Assembly (NCBI GenBank): GCA_015056415.1
Contig: SVGJ01000015.1
Span: forward strand, 1-44,020
From: Clostridiales bacterium
Lineage (GTDB): Bacteria > Bacillota > Clostridia > Christensenellales > Aristaeellaceae
Direction of reading: 5' to 3'
DNA: 44,020 bases
Position 1 is the first letter of the stretch. Every line of letters begins with the position of its first letter. Shown piece by piece: positions 1 through 7,757 of the stretch. Position numbers and translations under genes: made by a program. Below the pieces are notes generated by a model. That model ran no database searches, was not told the origin of the DNA, and worked only from the letters and a program-made list of their open reading frames with translations.

Positions 1-3000
1 ACCGAGATCCGCATGATCGACACCTATTGGTCCGATCACTGCCGCCACACCACCTTCCTGACCACCATCGACGAGATGAACATCGAGAAGGAAGCCGTGG
101 AGAAGGCCTTCAAGCGTTACCTGATGGCCCGTGAGACTGTGTACGGCGAGCGCATCTCCAAGAAGCCCATCAACCTGATGGACATGGCCACCATGGGCGG
201 CAAGTACCTCAAGAAGATCGGCCAGACCCCCAATATCGACGTCAGCGAGGAGATCAACGCCTGCTCCATCAAGATCAATGTGGATGTGAACGGCGTGGAG
301 GAGCCCTGGCTGCTCATGTTCAAGAACGAGACCCACAACCATCCCACCGAGATCGAGCCCTTTGGCGGCGCTGCCACCTGCCTGGGCGGCGCCATCCGCG
401 ATCCCCTGTCCGGCCGTACCTATGTGTACCAGGCTATGCGCGTTACCGGTGCGGCGGATCCTCTGGTGCCTGTGGCTGATACCATGCCCGGCAAGCTGCC
501 CCAGCGCAAGCTGGTGACCACCGCTGCCGCCGGCTATTCTTCCTACGGCAATCAGATCGGCCTGGCCACCGGCCTGGTGGATGAGCAGTACCATCCCGGC
601 TATGCCGCCAAGCGCCTGGAGATCGGCGCGGTGGTGGGCGCCGCCCCCGAGAAGAATGTCCGCCGCGACGTTCCCGCTCCCGGTGATAAGATCGTCCTGC
701 TGGGCGGCCGCACGGGCCGTGACGGCATCGGCGGCGCTACCGGCTCCTCCAAGAGCCACAAGCTGGAATCCATCGAGACCTGCGGCGCTGAGGTGCAGAA
801 GGGCAACGCCCCCACCGAGCGCAAGCTGCAGCGCCTTTTCCGCAATGGCGAGGTGACCCGTCTCATCAAGCGCTGCAACGACTTTGGCGCCGGCGGCGTG
901 TCCGTGGCCATTGGCGAACTGGCCGACGGCCTGATGATCGAGCTGGACAAGGTGCCAAAGAAGTACGACGGCCTGGACGGCACCGAGCTGGCTATCTCCG
1001 AATCCCAGGAGCGCATGGCAGTCGTGCTGGCCGCGGAGGACGTCGAAGCCTTTATGGCTGCGGCCTACGACGAGAACCTGGAGGCTACCGTGGTGGCTGA
1101 GGTCACTGCCGAGCCCCGCCTGCGCATGACCTGGAAGGGCAACACCATCGTTGACCTGAGCCGCGAGTTCCTCAATTCCAACGGCGCTGAGAAGCACACC
1201 ACCGTTGCCGTGCCCGAGGATTCCGTCCAGCAGGTGACCTTCGAGGGAGACACCGTGGCCGAGAAGTTCGCCAACATGGTGGGCGACCTGAACATCTGCT
1301 CCAAGCAGGGCCTGAGCGAGCGCTTCGACGCCACCATCGGCGCGGCTACCGTGCTGATGCCCTACGGCGGCGCCCGCCAGCTGACCCCCAACCAGGCCAT
1401 GGTGGCCAAGCTGCCTGTGCTGGAGGGCGTCACCGACACCGTCTCCGGCATGGCCTATGGCTTCCACCCCGAGATCCTCAGCCAGAGCCCCTACGAGGGT
1501 TCCTACCTGGCTGTTATTGAATCCGTCACCAAGCTGGTGGCTGCCGGCTTCGACTACAAGGAAGCCTACCTGACCTTCCAGGAGTACTTCGAGCGCATGA
1601 CCACCGATCCCAAGCGCTGGGGCAAGCCCTTTGCCGCGCTGCTTGGCGCCTTCGACGCCCAGTTGGATCTGAACATCGCCTCCATCGGCGGCAAGGACTC
1701 CATGTCCGGCACCTTCGAGAAGATGGACGTGCCTCCGACCCTGTGCTCCTTCGCCGTGGCTCCCGGCAAGGCCAGCGAGGTCATCTCTCCCGAGTTCAAG
1801 GCCGCCGGTCATGAGATCCGCCTGCTGAGCTGCGATCCCCACGATACCGCCGCCCTCACTGCCAACTACGAGGCCGTCCGCGAGGGCATCCTCGCCGGCA
1901 AGATCGTGGCTGCTTGGGCGCTGGGCCTGGGCGGCGTGGCGGAAGGCCTGTTCAAGATGGGCCTTGGCAACGCCATCGGCACCCGTGTGGACGACGACTA
2001 CGAGGGCGACCTGTTCGCCCAGCAGATCGGCGCGATGCTCATCGAGTGCGCTGAGCCCTGCAACCTGGGTGTGAAGGTGGGCGACACCATCCCTGAGTGG
2101 GCCCTGGAGTATGAAGGCGACCGCATTGACCTGGCTCCCATGCAGGAGATCTACGAGGGCAAGCTGGAAAAGGTCTTCAAGTATCGCGGCCACACCGGCG
2201 AAACCACCGAGAAGTTCGCCAGCAAGGCTGAATCCCGCGTGGCTCCTGCCATTCACGTGGCCAAGCCCCTGGCCTTCATCCCTGTGTTCCCCGGCACCAA
2301 CTGCGAGTATGATACCGCCCGCGCCGTGGAGCGTGCCGGCGGCAAGGCGGAGATCCTGGTCATCAACAATCTGACCCCCGCCGACATTACCGCCTCCATC
2401 GAGAAGGCCGCTTCCATCATTGCCCGCAGCCAGATGATCGTGCTGCCCGGCGGCTTCTCCGGCGGCGACGAGCCCGATGGCTCCGCCAAGTTCATCACGG
2501 CCTTCTTCCGCAATCCTGCCATGAAGGATGCCGTGGCCGACCTGCTGGATAACCGCGACGGCCTGATGCTGGGCATCTGCAACGGTTTCCAGGCGCTGGT
2601 GAAGCTGGGCCTGGTGCCCTTCGGCAAGATCGTGGACACCGACGATCAGTGCCCGACCCTGACCTTCAACGAGATCGGCCGCCACCAGTCCATGCTGGTG
2701 CGCACCCGCATTGCCTCCAATAAGTCTCCCTGGCTGAGCAAGTGCGATGTGGACGATATCCACACCATCGCCATCAGCCACGGTGAGGGCCGCTTCGTGG
2801 GCCCCGAGGCGCTGCTGCGTCAGCTGGCCGCCAATGGTCAGATCGCTACCCAGTATGTCGACCTGAGCGGCAATCCCTCCATGGACACCCGGTTCAACCC
2901 CAACGCCAGCTACTTTGCCATCGAGGGCATTACCAGCCCCGACGGCCGCGTCCTGGGCAAGATGGGCCACACCGAGCGCTCCGGCGAGAACTTGTACAAG

Positions 3001-3060
3001 AACGTCCCCGGCAACAAATATCAGCCCCTCTTCGAAGGCGGCGTGGAGTACTTCCTGTAA
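1..3060 (+). CDS. purL: Phosphoribosylformylglycinamidine synthase, single-chain form (5' end outside window)
   Basis: Converts FGAR, ATP and glutamine to FGAM in de novo purine synthesis, in the cytoplasm. The frame is open from base 1 (residues TEIR precede the first Met at 13), so the N-terminus is cut off. About 1019 residues are visible, and family members of this fused type are usually 1200-1300 residues, so roughly 200-250 are missing. The start shows the TYWSDHCRHTTF motif of the linker/synthase part. The synthase core follows, with NETHNHPTEIEPFGGAAT near residues 107-122. The last ~260 residues are a class I glutamine amidotransferase (PurQ-like) with FPGTNCEYD, PGGFSGGDEPDGS and the nucleophile elbow GICNGFQ, and HGEGRF further on. 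It is therefore the fused PurL-PurQ type rather than separate purS/Q/L. Codon use is strongly biased to C/G-ending codons, as in well-expressed genes. The stop is followed at once by a hairpin ladder. Confidence 0.97.
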   Translation, partial: TEIRMIDTYWSDHCRHTTFLTTIDEMNIEKEAVEKAFKRYLMARETVYGERISKKPINLMDMATMGGKYLKKIGQTPNIDVSEEINACSIKINVDVNGVEEPWLLMFKNETHNHPTEIEPFGGAATCLGGAIRDPLSGRTYVYQAMRVTGAADPLVPVADTMPGKLPQRKLVTTAAAGYSSYGNQIGLATGLVDEQYHPGYAAKRLEIGAVVGAAPEKNVRRDVPAPGDKIVLLGGRTGRDGIGGATGSSKSHKLESIETCGAEVQKGNAPTERKLQRLFRNGEVTRLIKRCNDFGAGGVSVAIGELADGLMIELDKVPKKYDGLDGTELAISESQERMAVVLAAEDVEAFMAAAYDENLEATVVAEVTAEPRLRMTWKGNTIVDLSREFLNSNGAEKHTTVAVPEDSVQQVTFEGDTVAEKFANMVGDLNICSKQGLSERFDATIGAATVLMPYGGARQLTPNQAMVAKLPVLEGVTDTVSGMAYGFHPEILSQSPYEGSYLAVIESVTKLVAAGFDYKEAYLTFQEYFERMTTDPKRWGKPFAALLGAFDAQLDLNIASIGGKDSMSGTFEKMDVPPTLCSFAVAPGKASEVISPEFKAAGHEIRLLSCDPHDTAALTANYEAVREGILAGKIVAAWALGLGGVAEGLFKMGLGNAIGTRVDDDYEGDLFAQQIGAMLIECAEPCNLGVKVGDTIPEWALEYEGDRIDLAPMQEIYEGKLEKVFKYRGHTGETTEKFASKAESRVAPAIHVAKPLAFIPVFPGTNCEYDTARAVERAGGKAEILVINNLTPADITASIEKAASIIARSQMIVLPGGFSGGDEPDGSAKFITAFFRNPAMKDAVADLLDNRDGLMLGICNGFQALVKLGLVPFGKIVDTDDQCPTLTFNEIGRHQSMLVRTRIASNKSPWLSKCDVDDIHTIAISHGEGRFVGPEALLRQLAANGQIATQYVDLSGNPSMDTRFNPNASYFAIEGITSPDGRVLGKMGHTERSGENLYKNVPGNKYQPLFEGGVEYFL

Positions 3061-3165
3061 CCAGGGGTTTTGTCCCTGGACCCCACCAGAGGGGCTTTGC
3101 CCCTCTGGACTCCCCACCCAAGGGCGCTGCCCTTGGGAATCCCGCGAAGGGCTTTCAGCCCTTTC
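3061..3165 (+). repeat. Ladder of four G/C mini-hairpins after the purL stop
   Basis: Four short inverted repeats follow one another directly after the TAA: CCAGGG/CCCTGG (3061-3079), CCAGAGGGGC/GCCCCTCTGG (3086-3108), CCCAAGGGC/GCCCTTGGG (3117-3137) and AAGGGC/GCCCTT (3147-3163). Stem sequences differ but pairing is kept. The linkers share a GGA(C/A)(C/T)CCC core. Related units follow the stop codons of the malic enzyme gene and rho in this window. Function is unknown. Confidence 0.75.
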
Positions 3166-3167
3166 GA

Positions 3168-3199
3168 AACCCATCTTCTGTTATTGGAAGATGGGTTTT
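3168..3199 (+). terminator. Intrinsic terminator of purL
   Basis: An 11-bp stem, AACCCATCTTC (3168-3178) with GAAGATGGGTT (3187-3197), encloses an 8-base loop. The right arm runs into TTTT. It lies just downstream of the hairpin ladder and upstream of the palindromic repeat at 3208. Confidence 0.8.
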
Positions 3200-3207
3200 C
3201 CTCTTGC

Positions 3208-3248
3208 GGGGGGCACGGTGCGCAACGGGCGCGCGCGACGCGGAACAG
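3208..3248 (+). repeat. Dispersed palindromic repeat, copy A
   Basis: Read on this strand the core is CACGGTGCGC, a short loop, then a GC-rich right arm ending GCGACGCGG (3214-3243). Two further copies, at 9751-9786 and 40782-40817, share the flanks and have well-formed 8-bp stems. This copy has one base fewer and a weaker stem, so it looks slightly decayed. Confidence 0.65.
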
Positions 3249-3332
3249 TAACGTTGCTTCTCTCGAGGGAGGTGGCAGCCGTTTGCGGCTGACGGCACAT
3301 ATGCAGGGCGATCTGTGTTCGCTTGTCCGGGC

Positions 3333-3361
3333 TTGCATTCTTTCATATATTCCGTTATAAT
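3333..3361 (+). promoter_or_regulatory. Sigma-A type promoter for the phosphorylase/MIF unit
   Basis: TTGCAT (3333-3338), a 17-base spacer, then a perfect TATAAT (3356-3361). It sits 31 bases before the start codon at 3392. Confidence 0.8.
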
Positions 3362-3391
3362 ATACATCATGCGTGAAAGGGGAGAAGCCTC

Positions 3392-4168
3392 ATGCTGCTG
3401 CAGGAGTTCGATCCGTCCCCGACGGCGATCTTCAATCCCACCACCGCCCACCAGCCGGTGCCGGGGATGCCCAAAGTGGCGGTAAGCTGTTTTTCCTATG
3501 TTACGTTTCAACGGCTGCTGGAGGGGCTGAATGCCTGGCCCATTGCCCAGATGAAGACGGCCAGCCAGATCTATCCGGTCTACAAGGCCAGCTACAAGGG
3601 CGTGGAGGTGGCGCTGTACCTTTCCGGCGTGGGTGCGCCGGTGTGCGTGGGCAGCCTGGAAGAGCTTTTCGTGATGGGTGTGGAGACTGTGGTGCTTTTT
3701 GGCACCTGCGGCGTGCTGGACAGGGACATTGCGGATTGCTCCATCATCCTGCCGACCTCGGCCATGAGGGACGAGGGGACATCCCACCACTACGCGCCGC
3801 CGGGGGATGAGATCGCAGTCAATACACGCTATGGCAAGCTGTTTGCCGATATGCTGGACGAGCTGCACATTGGCTATGTTTCCGGCAAGTGCTGGACGAC
3901 CGACGCCATGTACCGCGAGACCCGTGAAAAGGTAGCCCGCCGCAAGGCGAGGGGCTGCATCTGCGTGGATATGGAGTGTGCCTCCTGTGCCGCTGTGGCA
4001 CAGTTCCGCGGCAGGGACGTGCTGCAATTCTTCTACGCGGCGGACAACCTGGACGCCGAGGAATGGGATCAGCGCAGCCTTTCCAACAACGCCATGCTGG
4101 AGGAGAAAGACCGTATCGCCCTGCTGGCCCTGGAGGCCGCGGTGCGCATCAGTAGTACGACGAAATAA
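3392..4168 (+). CDS. Nucleoside phosphorylase (PNP/UDP family)
   Basis: Predicted cytoplasmic phosphorylase that splits a purine nucleoside or uridine into base and ribose-1-phosphate. It has 258 residues, the normal size for the trimeric/hexameric PNP_UDP_1 family. Visible family features are the phosphate/ribose region YLSGVGAPVCVGSLEELF, the strand-turn VVLFGTCGVLD, and the nucleoside-binding VDMECAS near residue 192. The start has AAAGGGGAG about 8 bases upstream. The next gene begins 11 bases after the stop, with its ribosome-binding site overlapping this stop, so the two are cotranscribed. Whether the substrate is uridine or a purine nucleoside cannot be decided from the sequence. A purine role would match purL upstream and the BMP importer downstream, but that is inference. 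Confidence 0.85.
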   Translation: MLLQEFDPSPTAIFNPTTAHQPVPGMPKVAVSCFSYVTFQRLLEGLNAWPIAQMKTASQIYPVYKASYKGVEVALYLSGVGAPVCVGSLEELFVMGVETVVLFGTCGVLDRDIADCSIILPTSAMRDEGTSHHYAPPGDEIAVNTRYGKLFADMLDELHIGYVSGKCWTTDAMYRETREKVARRKARGCICVDMECASCAAVAQFRGRDVLQFFYAADNLDAEEWDQRSLSNNAMLEEKDRIALLALEAAVRISSTTK

Positions 4169-4179
4169 GGAGAAACATC

Positions 4180-4521
4180 ATGCCTTACATTCAAACCATG
4201 ACCAACGTTGGCATTTCCGGCAAGAAGGAGCAGACCATCAAGCAGCGTATGGGCGAGGCGATCGAGCTGATCCCCGGCAAGAGCGAAAGCTGGCTGATGC
4301 TCTCCTTCCACGATGACGCGCATATGTTCTTCCGTGGCGAGGACGAGCCCTGTGCCATCTGCACCGTGAAGCTCTATGGCTCCGCCAGCGAGGAGGCCTA
4401 CACCGACCTGACCGGCGCGCTGACGGACATCCTCAGCGAGGAGCTGGATATCGCCCCGGATCGCATTTACGTGGCCTATGAGGAGATCGGAACGTGGGGC
4501 TGGAACGGTGGAAACCTGTGA
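4180..4521 (+). CDS. MIF-like tautomerase (macrophage migration inhibitory factor family)
   Basis: A 113-residue member of the tautomerase superfamily, MIF branch. The catalytic N-terminal proline is present (Met1-Pro2), and Lys34 sits in PGKSESWLM, where human MIF has its active-site lysine. The stretch EPCAIC (residues 56-61) matches the human EPCALC thiol-oxidoreductase motif. The C-terminal APDRIYVAYEE...GWNGGNL follows human SPDRVYINYYD...GWNNSTF. No signal peptide is present, as in other MIFs. It is the second gene of an operon with the nucleoside phosphorylase (AAGGAG 7 bases before ATG). The physiological substrate is unknown; phenylpyruvate or dopachrome tautomerisation is only the family assay. 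Family assignment is strong, cellular role open. Confidence 0.9.
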   Translation: MPYIQTMTNVGISGKKEQTIKQRMGEAIELIPGKSESWLMLSFHDDAHMFFRGEDEPCAICTVKLYGSASEEAYTDLTGALTDILSEELDIAPDRIYVAYEEIGTWGWNGGNL

Positions 4522-4528
4522 TTAGCCA

Positions 4529-4556
4529 GGGGACGGCGCGCGCCGTCTCCTTTTTT
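4529..4556 (+). terminator. Intrinsic terminator after the MIF-like gene
   Basis: A 10-bp stem, GGGGACGGCG (4529-4538) with CGCCGTCTCC (4541-4550, one G-T pair), is followed directly by TTTTTT. Confidence 0.9.
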
Positions 4557-4650
4557 ATTTGGAATGGACAGCCGGTAGCGTGATGATAACCTCCTTCATG
4601 CCTGTTGGCTGAGCGATGGATGATTGTCGCAAAAAAATTTCAAAAAAGCG

Positions 4651-4679
4651 TTCATATTCGCTTGCGGTTGTAGTATAAT
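4651..4679 (+). promoter_or_regulatory. Probable promoter of the cdaA operon
   Basis: TTCATA (4651-4656), a 17-base spacer and a perfect TATAAT (4674-4679), 43 bases before the GTG start of cdaA. The -35 matches consensus at 4 of 6 positions. Confidence 0.65.
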
Positions 4680-4722
4680 AATGATGGCGTAATAGATCGT
4701 ACGAAAGTGGGGGAGAAATCGC

Positions 4723-5574
4723 GTGGAATCGCTTTGGCAAACGATCCAAACCATGGTATGGAACGTGTTTCACCGCCCGGGCTTATCTGATATTGTCGAT
4801 ATCATCATCGTAGCTTTCATTATTTATGAACTTATTATGTTGACCAGGCAGACCCGCGGCAGCGCCGTGCTGAAGGGCCTTGTTTTGCTGCTGGTGATTG
4901 TGGGCGTCAGCGACCTGCTGGGGCTGACAGCCCTGAACTGGCTGCTGATGAACATCGTGGCCAATGGCGCGGTGGTGCTGGTGGTGCTCTTCCAGCCCGA
5001 GCTTCGTAAGGCGCTGGAGCAGATCGGTCGCGGCACCGTGCTGGACAAGAGCCGCGAGGACAAGAGCGAGGAAGCCCGTGTGGTGGATGAGGTCATTCGC
5101 TGCCTGACCAATCTGAGCCGCCGCCGCGTGGGCGCGCTGGTTGTTTTTGAGCAAAAGACCGGCCTGCAGGACGTGATCGAGACGGGCATCAGCATCGACG
5201 GTCAGATTTCCGCTGCTTTGCTGGAGAATATCTTCGAGCCCAATACCCCCCTGCACGACGGCGCGGTGGTCATTCGCGGAAACCGTGTGATGGCCGGCGC
5301 CTGTATCCTGACGCTGACGGAGGGCGCGGGCATCAGCCATGAGCTGGGCACGCGTCACCGCGCGGCCATTGGCATCAGCGAAACCACCGACGCCGTGGTG
5401 CTGATCGTCTCGGAAGAAACGGGCATCATTTCCACGGCAAGGGCCGGCAAGCTGACCCGCCACCTGGACACCAAGGCCCTGCGTGAGCTTCTGGGCGATA
5501 TGTATCAGCCGCCTCACACCGGCCTGTTCTCCCTGATCAGGGAGCTGGGCAAGGGAAAGGAGGAGTCCAAGTGA
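4723..5574 (+). CDS. cdaA: Diadenylate cyclase CdaA (membrane DAC)
   Basis: Makes cyclic di-AMP from two ATP; c-di-AMP controls potassium/osmolyte uptake and wall homeostasis in Gram-positives. It has 283 residues, the usual CdaA size. Three hydrophobic segments (about residues 22-40, 50-66 and 72-90) precede the DAC domain. The two catalytic signatures are present: D179-G180-A181 in PLHDGAVVIRG and R211-H212-R213 in GTRHRAAIG. The GTG start at 4723 has GGGGGAG 7 bases upstream. The stop overlaps the cdaR ATG by one base (TGATG). The order cdaA-cdaR is conserved in Bacillota. The usual third gene, glmM, is not next here. Confidence 0.97.
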   Translation: MESLWQTIQTMVWNVFHRPGLSDIVDIIIVAFIIYELIMLTRQTRGSAVLKGLVLLLVIVGVSDLLGLTALNWLLMNIVANGAVVLVVLFQPELRKALEQIGRGTVLDKSREDKSEEARVVDEVIRCLTNLSRRRVGALVVFEQKTGLQDVIETGISIDGQISAALLENIFEPNTPLHDGAVVIRGNRVMAGACILTLTEGAGISHELGTRHRAAIGISETTDAVVLIVSEETGIISTARAGKLTRHLDTKALRELLGDMYQPPHTGLFSLIRELGKGKEESK

Positions 5575-6917
5575 TGCAGAATACGCCGCAGCAGCCCCAG
5601 CAGACGGGCAATCAAGGCGGTAACCGCAAGGAGATCCTGCAGACGATCTGGCGCATTGTGAGCAACAACTGGGGCTTCAAGCTTCTGGCGCTGCTGCTTT
5701 CCATCGTGCTGTGGGCAGGCCTGATCACTCAGGATCCAACCCTGACCCGCGAGAAGCTTTTCACCGAAGTGAGCATTAACGTGACTGGCAGGGAGACCCT
5801 GCAGCGCAATGGCATGATCGTCATCAGCGATCTGAACACCCTCCTGCAGGACGCTTCCCTCCGGGTGGATGTGCCGCAGATGCAATATAACATGGTGAGC
5901 CCGGGCAACTACAATGTTCGTGTGGATCTGAGCCGCATTGAAAGCACCGGCATACAGGAGATCAAGGTGATGGCTACCAACAGTACCATCTATGGTACGG
6001 TGGAGGAGATCTCACCGGAGTCGATCGAGATCGAGGTGGATGAGTACATCACCCGTTACCGTATCCCTGTGAATGTAAAGGTCACCGGTGTTGCGCCGGA
6101 GGGCTACTATGCCGGTACAGCGCAGCCCGATCCGCCTCTGGTGGCCGTCAGCGGACCGAAGAAGCTGGTGGATCAGATCGTTCAGGCGGAGGCTGTGCTG
6201 GAGCTGGGCAACCTTCCCGCCCGCGAGGGCAGCGTGCGCACGGCCTCGGTGTTCTATCTGCTGGATGAGCAGGGCAACCAGGTGGAGAGCGATCTGCTCT
6301 CCGTCACCAGCGAGTCTGTTCTGCTGGACAGCGTGGTGGTGGAGCAGGATATGTATTCCATCAAGAGCATGAATATCTCTGACCTGAGCATCGTTACAGG
6401 CACTCCGCCGGATGGATACGAGATCAAGTCTGTCACCTACACCCCCAGTGTGGTGAACGCGGCAGGCCGCGCGGTGAACCTGAACCTGCTGGACACCCTC
6501 TATGCTGCCAGCGCGGTGGATGTGAAGGGGCAAACGCAATCCTTCCAGCAGCAGATAAGGGTGCGCCGGCCGACTGAGCTGATCTACCTCAGTGCTGATA
6601 CCATCACGGTGGAGGTTGAGATCGGCCCGGTGATCCAGCAGAAAGAAATGACCGAGCAGCGCATCAGGATTGTGAACCTGGATGAAGGTATGCGTGCCAA
6701 TGCTGATGCGGAAAAAGCGAACATCGTCATTACGGGGCCGAAATTATGGCTCCAGGGGCTGCGGAATTACCACATCAGCCTGACCTGCGACGCCTCCGGC
6801 CTGACACCCGGCGATTATGAGCTCCCGGTGCAGTGCACCATTCAGGATGACGAGGGACAGACCTACACGGTGGATATTTTCCCGGCAACGGTGCAATTGA
6901 CCGTTGCGGAATGGTAA
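5574..6917 (+). CDS. cdaR: CdaR-like regulator with YbbR domains
   Basis: The membrane-anchored regulator of CdaA. It has about 447 residues. A short cytoplasmic N-terminus (Gln/Asn rich) is followed by one transmembrane helix (about residues 34-52, GFKLLALLLSIVLWAGLI). Several extracellular YbbR-type beta domains follow, recognisable by repeats such as RIPVNVKVTGVAPEGYY and the later PPDGYEIKSVTYTPSVVNA. An in-frame GTG lies one codon earlier, at 5571. ATG 5574 is preferred because it sits about 9 bases after AAAGGAGG and gives the typical 1-base overlap with cdaA. In the family the outer domains are thought to tune cyclase activity through contact with the CdaA membrane part. Confidence 0.92.
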   Translation: MQNTPQQPQQTGNQGGNRKEILQTIWRIVSNNWGFKLLALLLSIVLWAGLITQDPTLTREKLFTEVSINVTGRETLQRNGMIVISDLNTLLQDASLRVDVPQMQYNMVSPGNYNVRVDLSRIESTGIQEIKVMATNSTIYGTVEEISPESIEIEVDEYITRYRIPVNVKVTGVAPEGYYAGTAQPDPPLVAVSGPKKLVDQIVQAEAVLELGNLPAREGSVRTASVFYLLDEQGNQVESDLLSVTSESVLLDSVVVEQDMYSIKSMNISDLSIVTGTPPDGYEIKSVTYTPSVVNAAGRAVNLNLLDTLYAASAVDVKGQTQSFQQQIRVRRPTELIYLSADTITVEVEIGPVIQQKEMTEQRIRIVNLDEGMRANADAEKANIVITGPKLWLQGLRNYHISLTCDASGLTPGDYELPVQCTIQDDEGQTYTVDIFPATVQLTVAEW

Positions 6918-6930
6918 GCCCTATAAAGCA

Positions 6931-6997
6931 ATCGATCGGCCAGCCCGCGGCTTGAGGCTGTGGGCTGGCTGCATTTGACTGGCCAAACGGATCGATG
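6931..6997 (+). repeat. Nested palindrome between cdaR and the next gene
   Basis: The inner stem GCCAGCCC (6939-6946) with GGGCTGGC (6962-6969) is extended inward by further pairs including G-T. An outer ATCGAT (from 6931) is repeated as ATCGAT near 6991, making a larger interrupted inverted repeat. No T-run follows. It may be an intercistronic hairpin (attenuator or mRNA stabiliser) rather than a terminator. Confidence 0.5.
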
Positions 6998-7013
6998 GGA
7001 AAGGAGGTCGCCT

Positions 7014-7757
7014 GTGGGAAGCTTTGCAAACTCCATGTTCAGCGTGCTGCTGGGCTGGTTCAGCGGCGCTGTGGATTGGGTGTGGAACGTGCTCTTCCAG
7101 TCCGAGGATGGCGGCCTCATCGGCTGGATCGGCGAGAACTGGCTGGGGCTGATCATTGGCCTTTCCCTGATCTGCATGGCGGTGGACCTGCTGGTGCATC
7201 TTTTGCGCTGGCAGCCGCACAAGGTGTGGGCCAGCTTCTTCCGGCGGATCTCGGGGAAGACAGAGGATGCGCAGGATACCGGCGGCTATTCGGCGAGGAT
7301 GCGCCGTGAATGGCATTATGCCGATGGCACCGCCCGCACCGAGGAGATCGATCTGCCGGATGAGGAATGGCAGACCGAGGATCAGCCGCCGGCCCGGGTC
7401 AGCAGCGCGGACATGCCTCAGCAGTATGTGCAGGCCTTTGCCCGGCCCGAAAACCTGCACTATCAGGAGGAATTGAAAAAGGAGCAGCCTGTGGGCCTGG
7501 AGGATTATCCCCAGCCCCGACCTGCGCAGGAGGAACCCATTCAGAGGGGAACACGCGCCGAGCGCCTGCGTAAGCGCATGGCACGGTTGAGCGCCCGTTT
7601 GGATGACGATGACGAGCTGGAGCTTCGGTACCGCCCGGTGCCTCCGGCGATGGACAAGCGGGAAGCGTACCACGAGCCTTATATCCCGCCCCAATGGAAA
7701 AAGCCCGCCAATACCGGCGCGGCCAACGAGGAGGAACCCCATGACAACGCTTTCTGA
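7014..7757 (+). CDS. Membrane protein of unknown function with charged cytoplasmic tail
   Basis: I do not recognise a family. The GTG at 7014 is chosen because AAGGAGG lies 6 bases before it. The open frame extends upstream to an ATG at 6960, but that would overlap the hairpin and has no ribosome-binding site. The 247-residue product has an amphipathic, Trp-rich N-terminal stretch (about 8-30), a clear transmembrane helix (about 42-62, WLGLIIGLSLICMAVDLLVH), then about 180 residues rich in Pro, Arg, Glu and Asp without obvious fold. The position, downstream of cdaA-cdaR and overlapping the ATPase gene by 17 bases, suggests one operon. A link to c-di-AMP signalling or to the envelope is only contextual. 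Confidence 0.75.
   Translation: MGSFANSMFSVLLGWFSGAVDWVWNVLFQSEDGGLIGWIGENWLGLIIGLSLICMAVDLLVHLLRWQPHKVWASFFRRISGKTEDAQDTGGYSARMRREWHYADGTARTEEIDLPDEEWQTEDQPPARVSSADMPQQYVQAFARPENLHYQEELKKEQPVGLEDYPQPRPAQEEPIQRGTRAERLRKRMARLSARLDDDDELELRYRPVPPAMDKREAYHEPYIPPQWKKPANTGAANEEEPHDNAF

Noticed and set aside
3061-3165. Possible CRISPR array
   Set aside because: The units are palindromic, of unequal length and not identical, with ~10-base linkers rather than ~30-base spacers; no cas genes.
7603-7740. N-terminal extension of the P-loop ATPase
   Set aside because: The 46 extra residues are a frame-shifted reading of the preceding gene and the ATG at 7741 has its own GAGGAGG.
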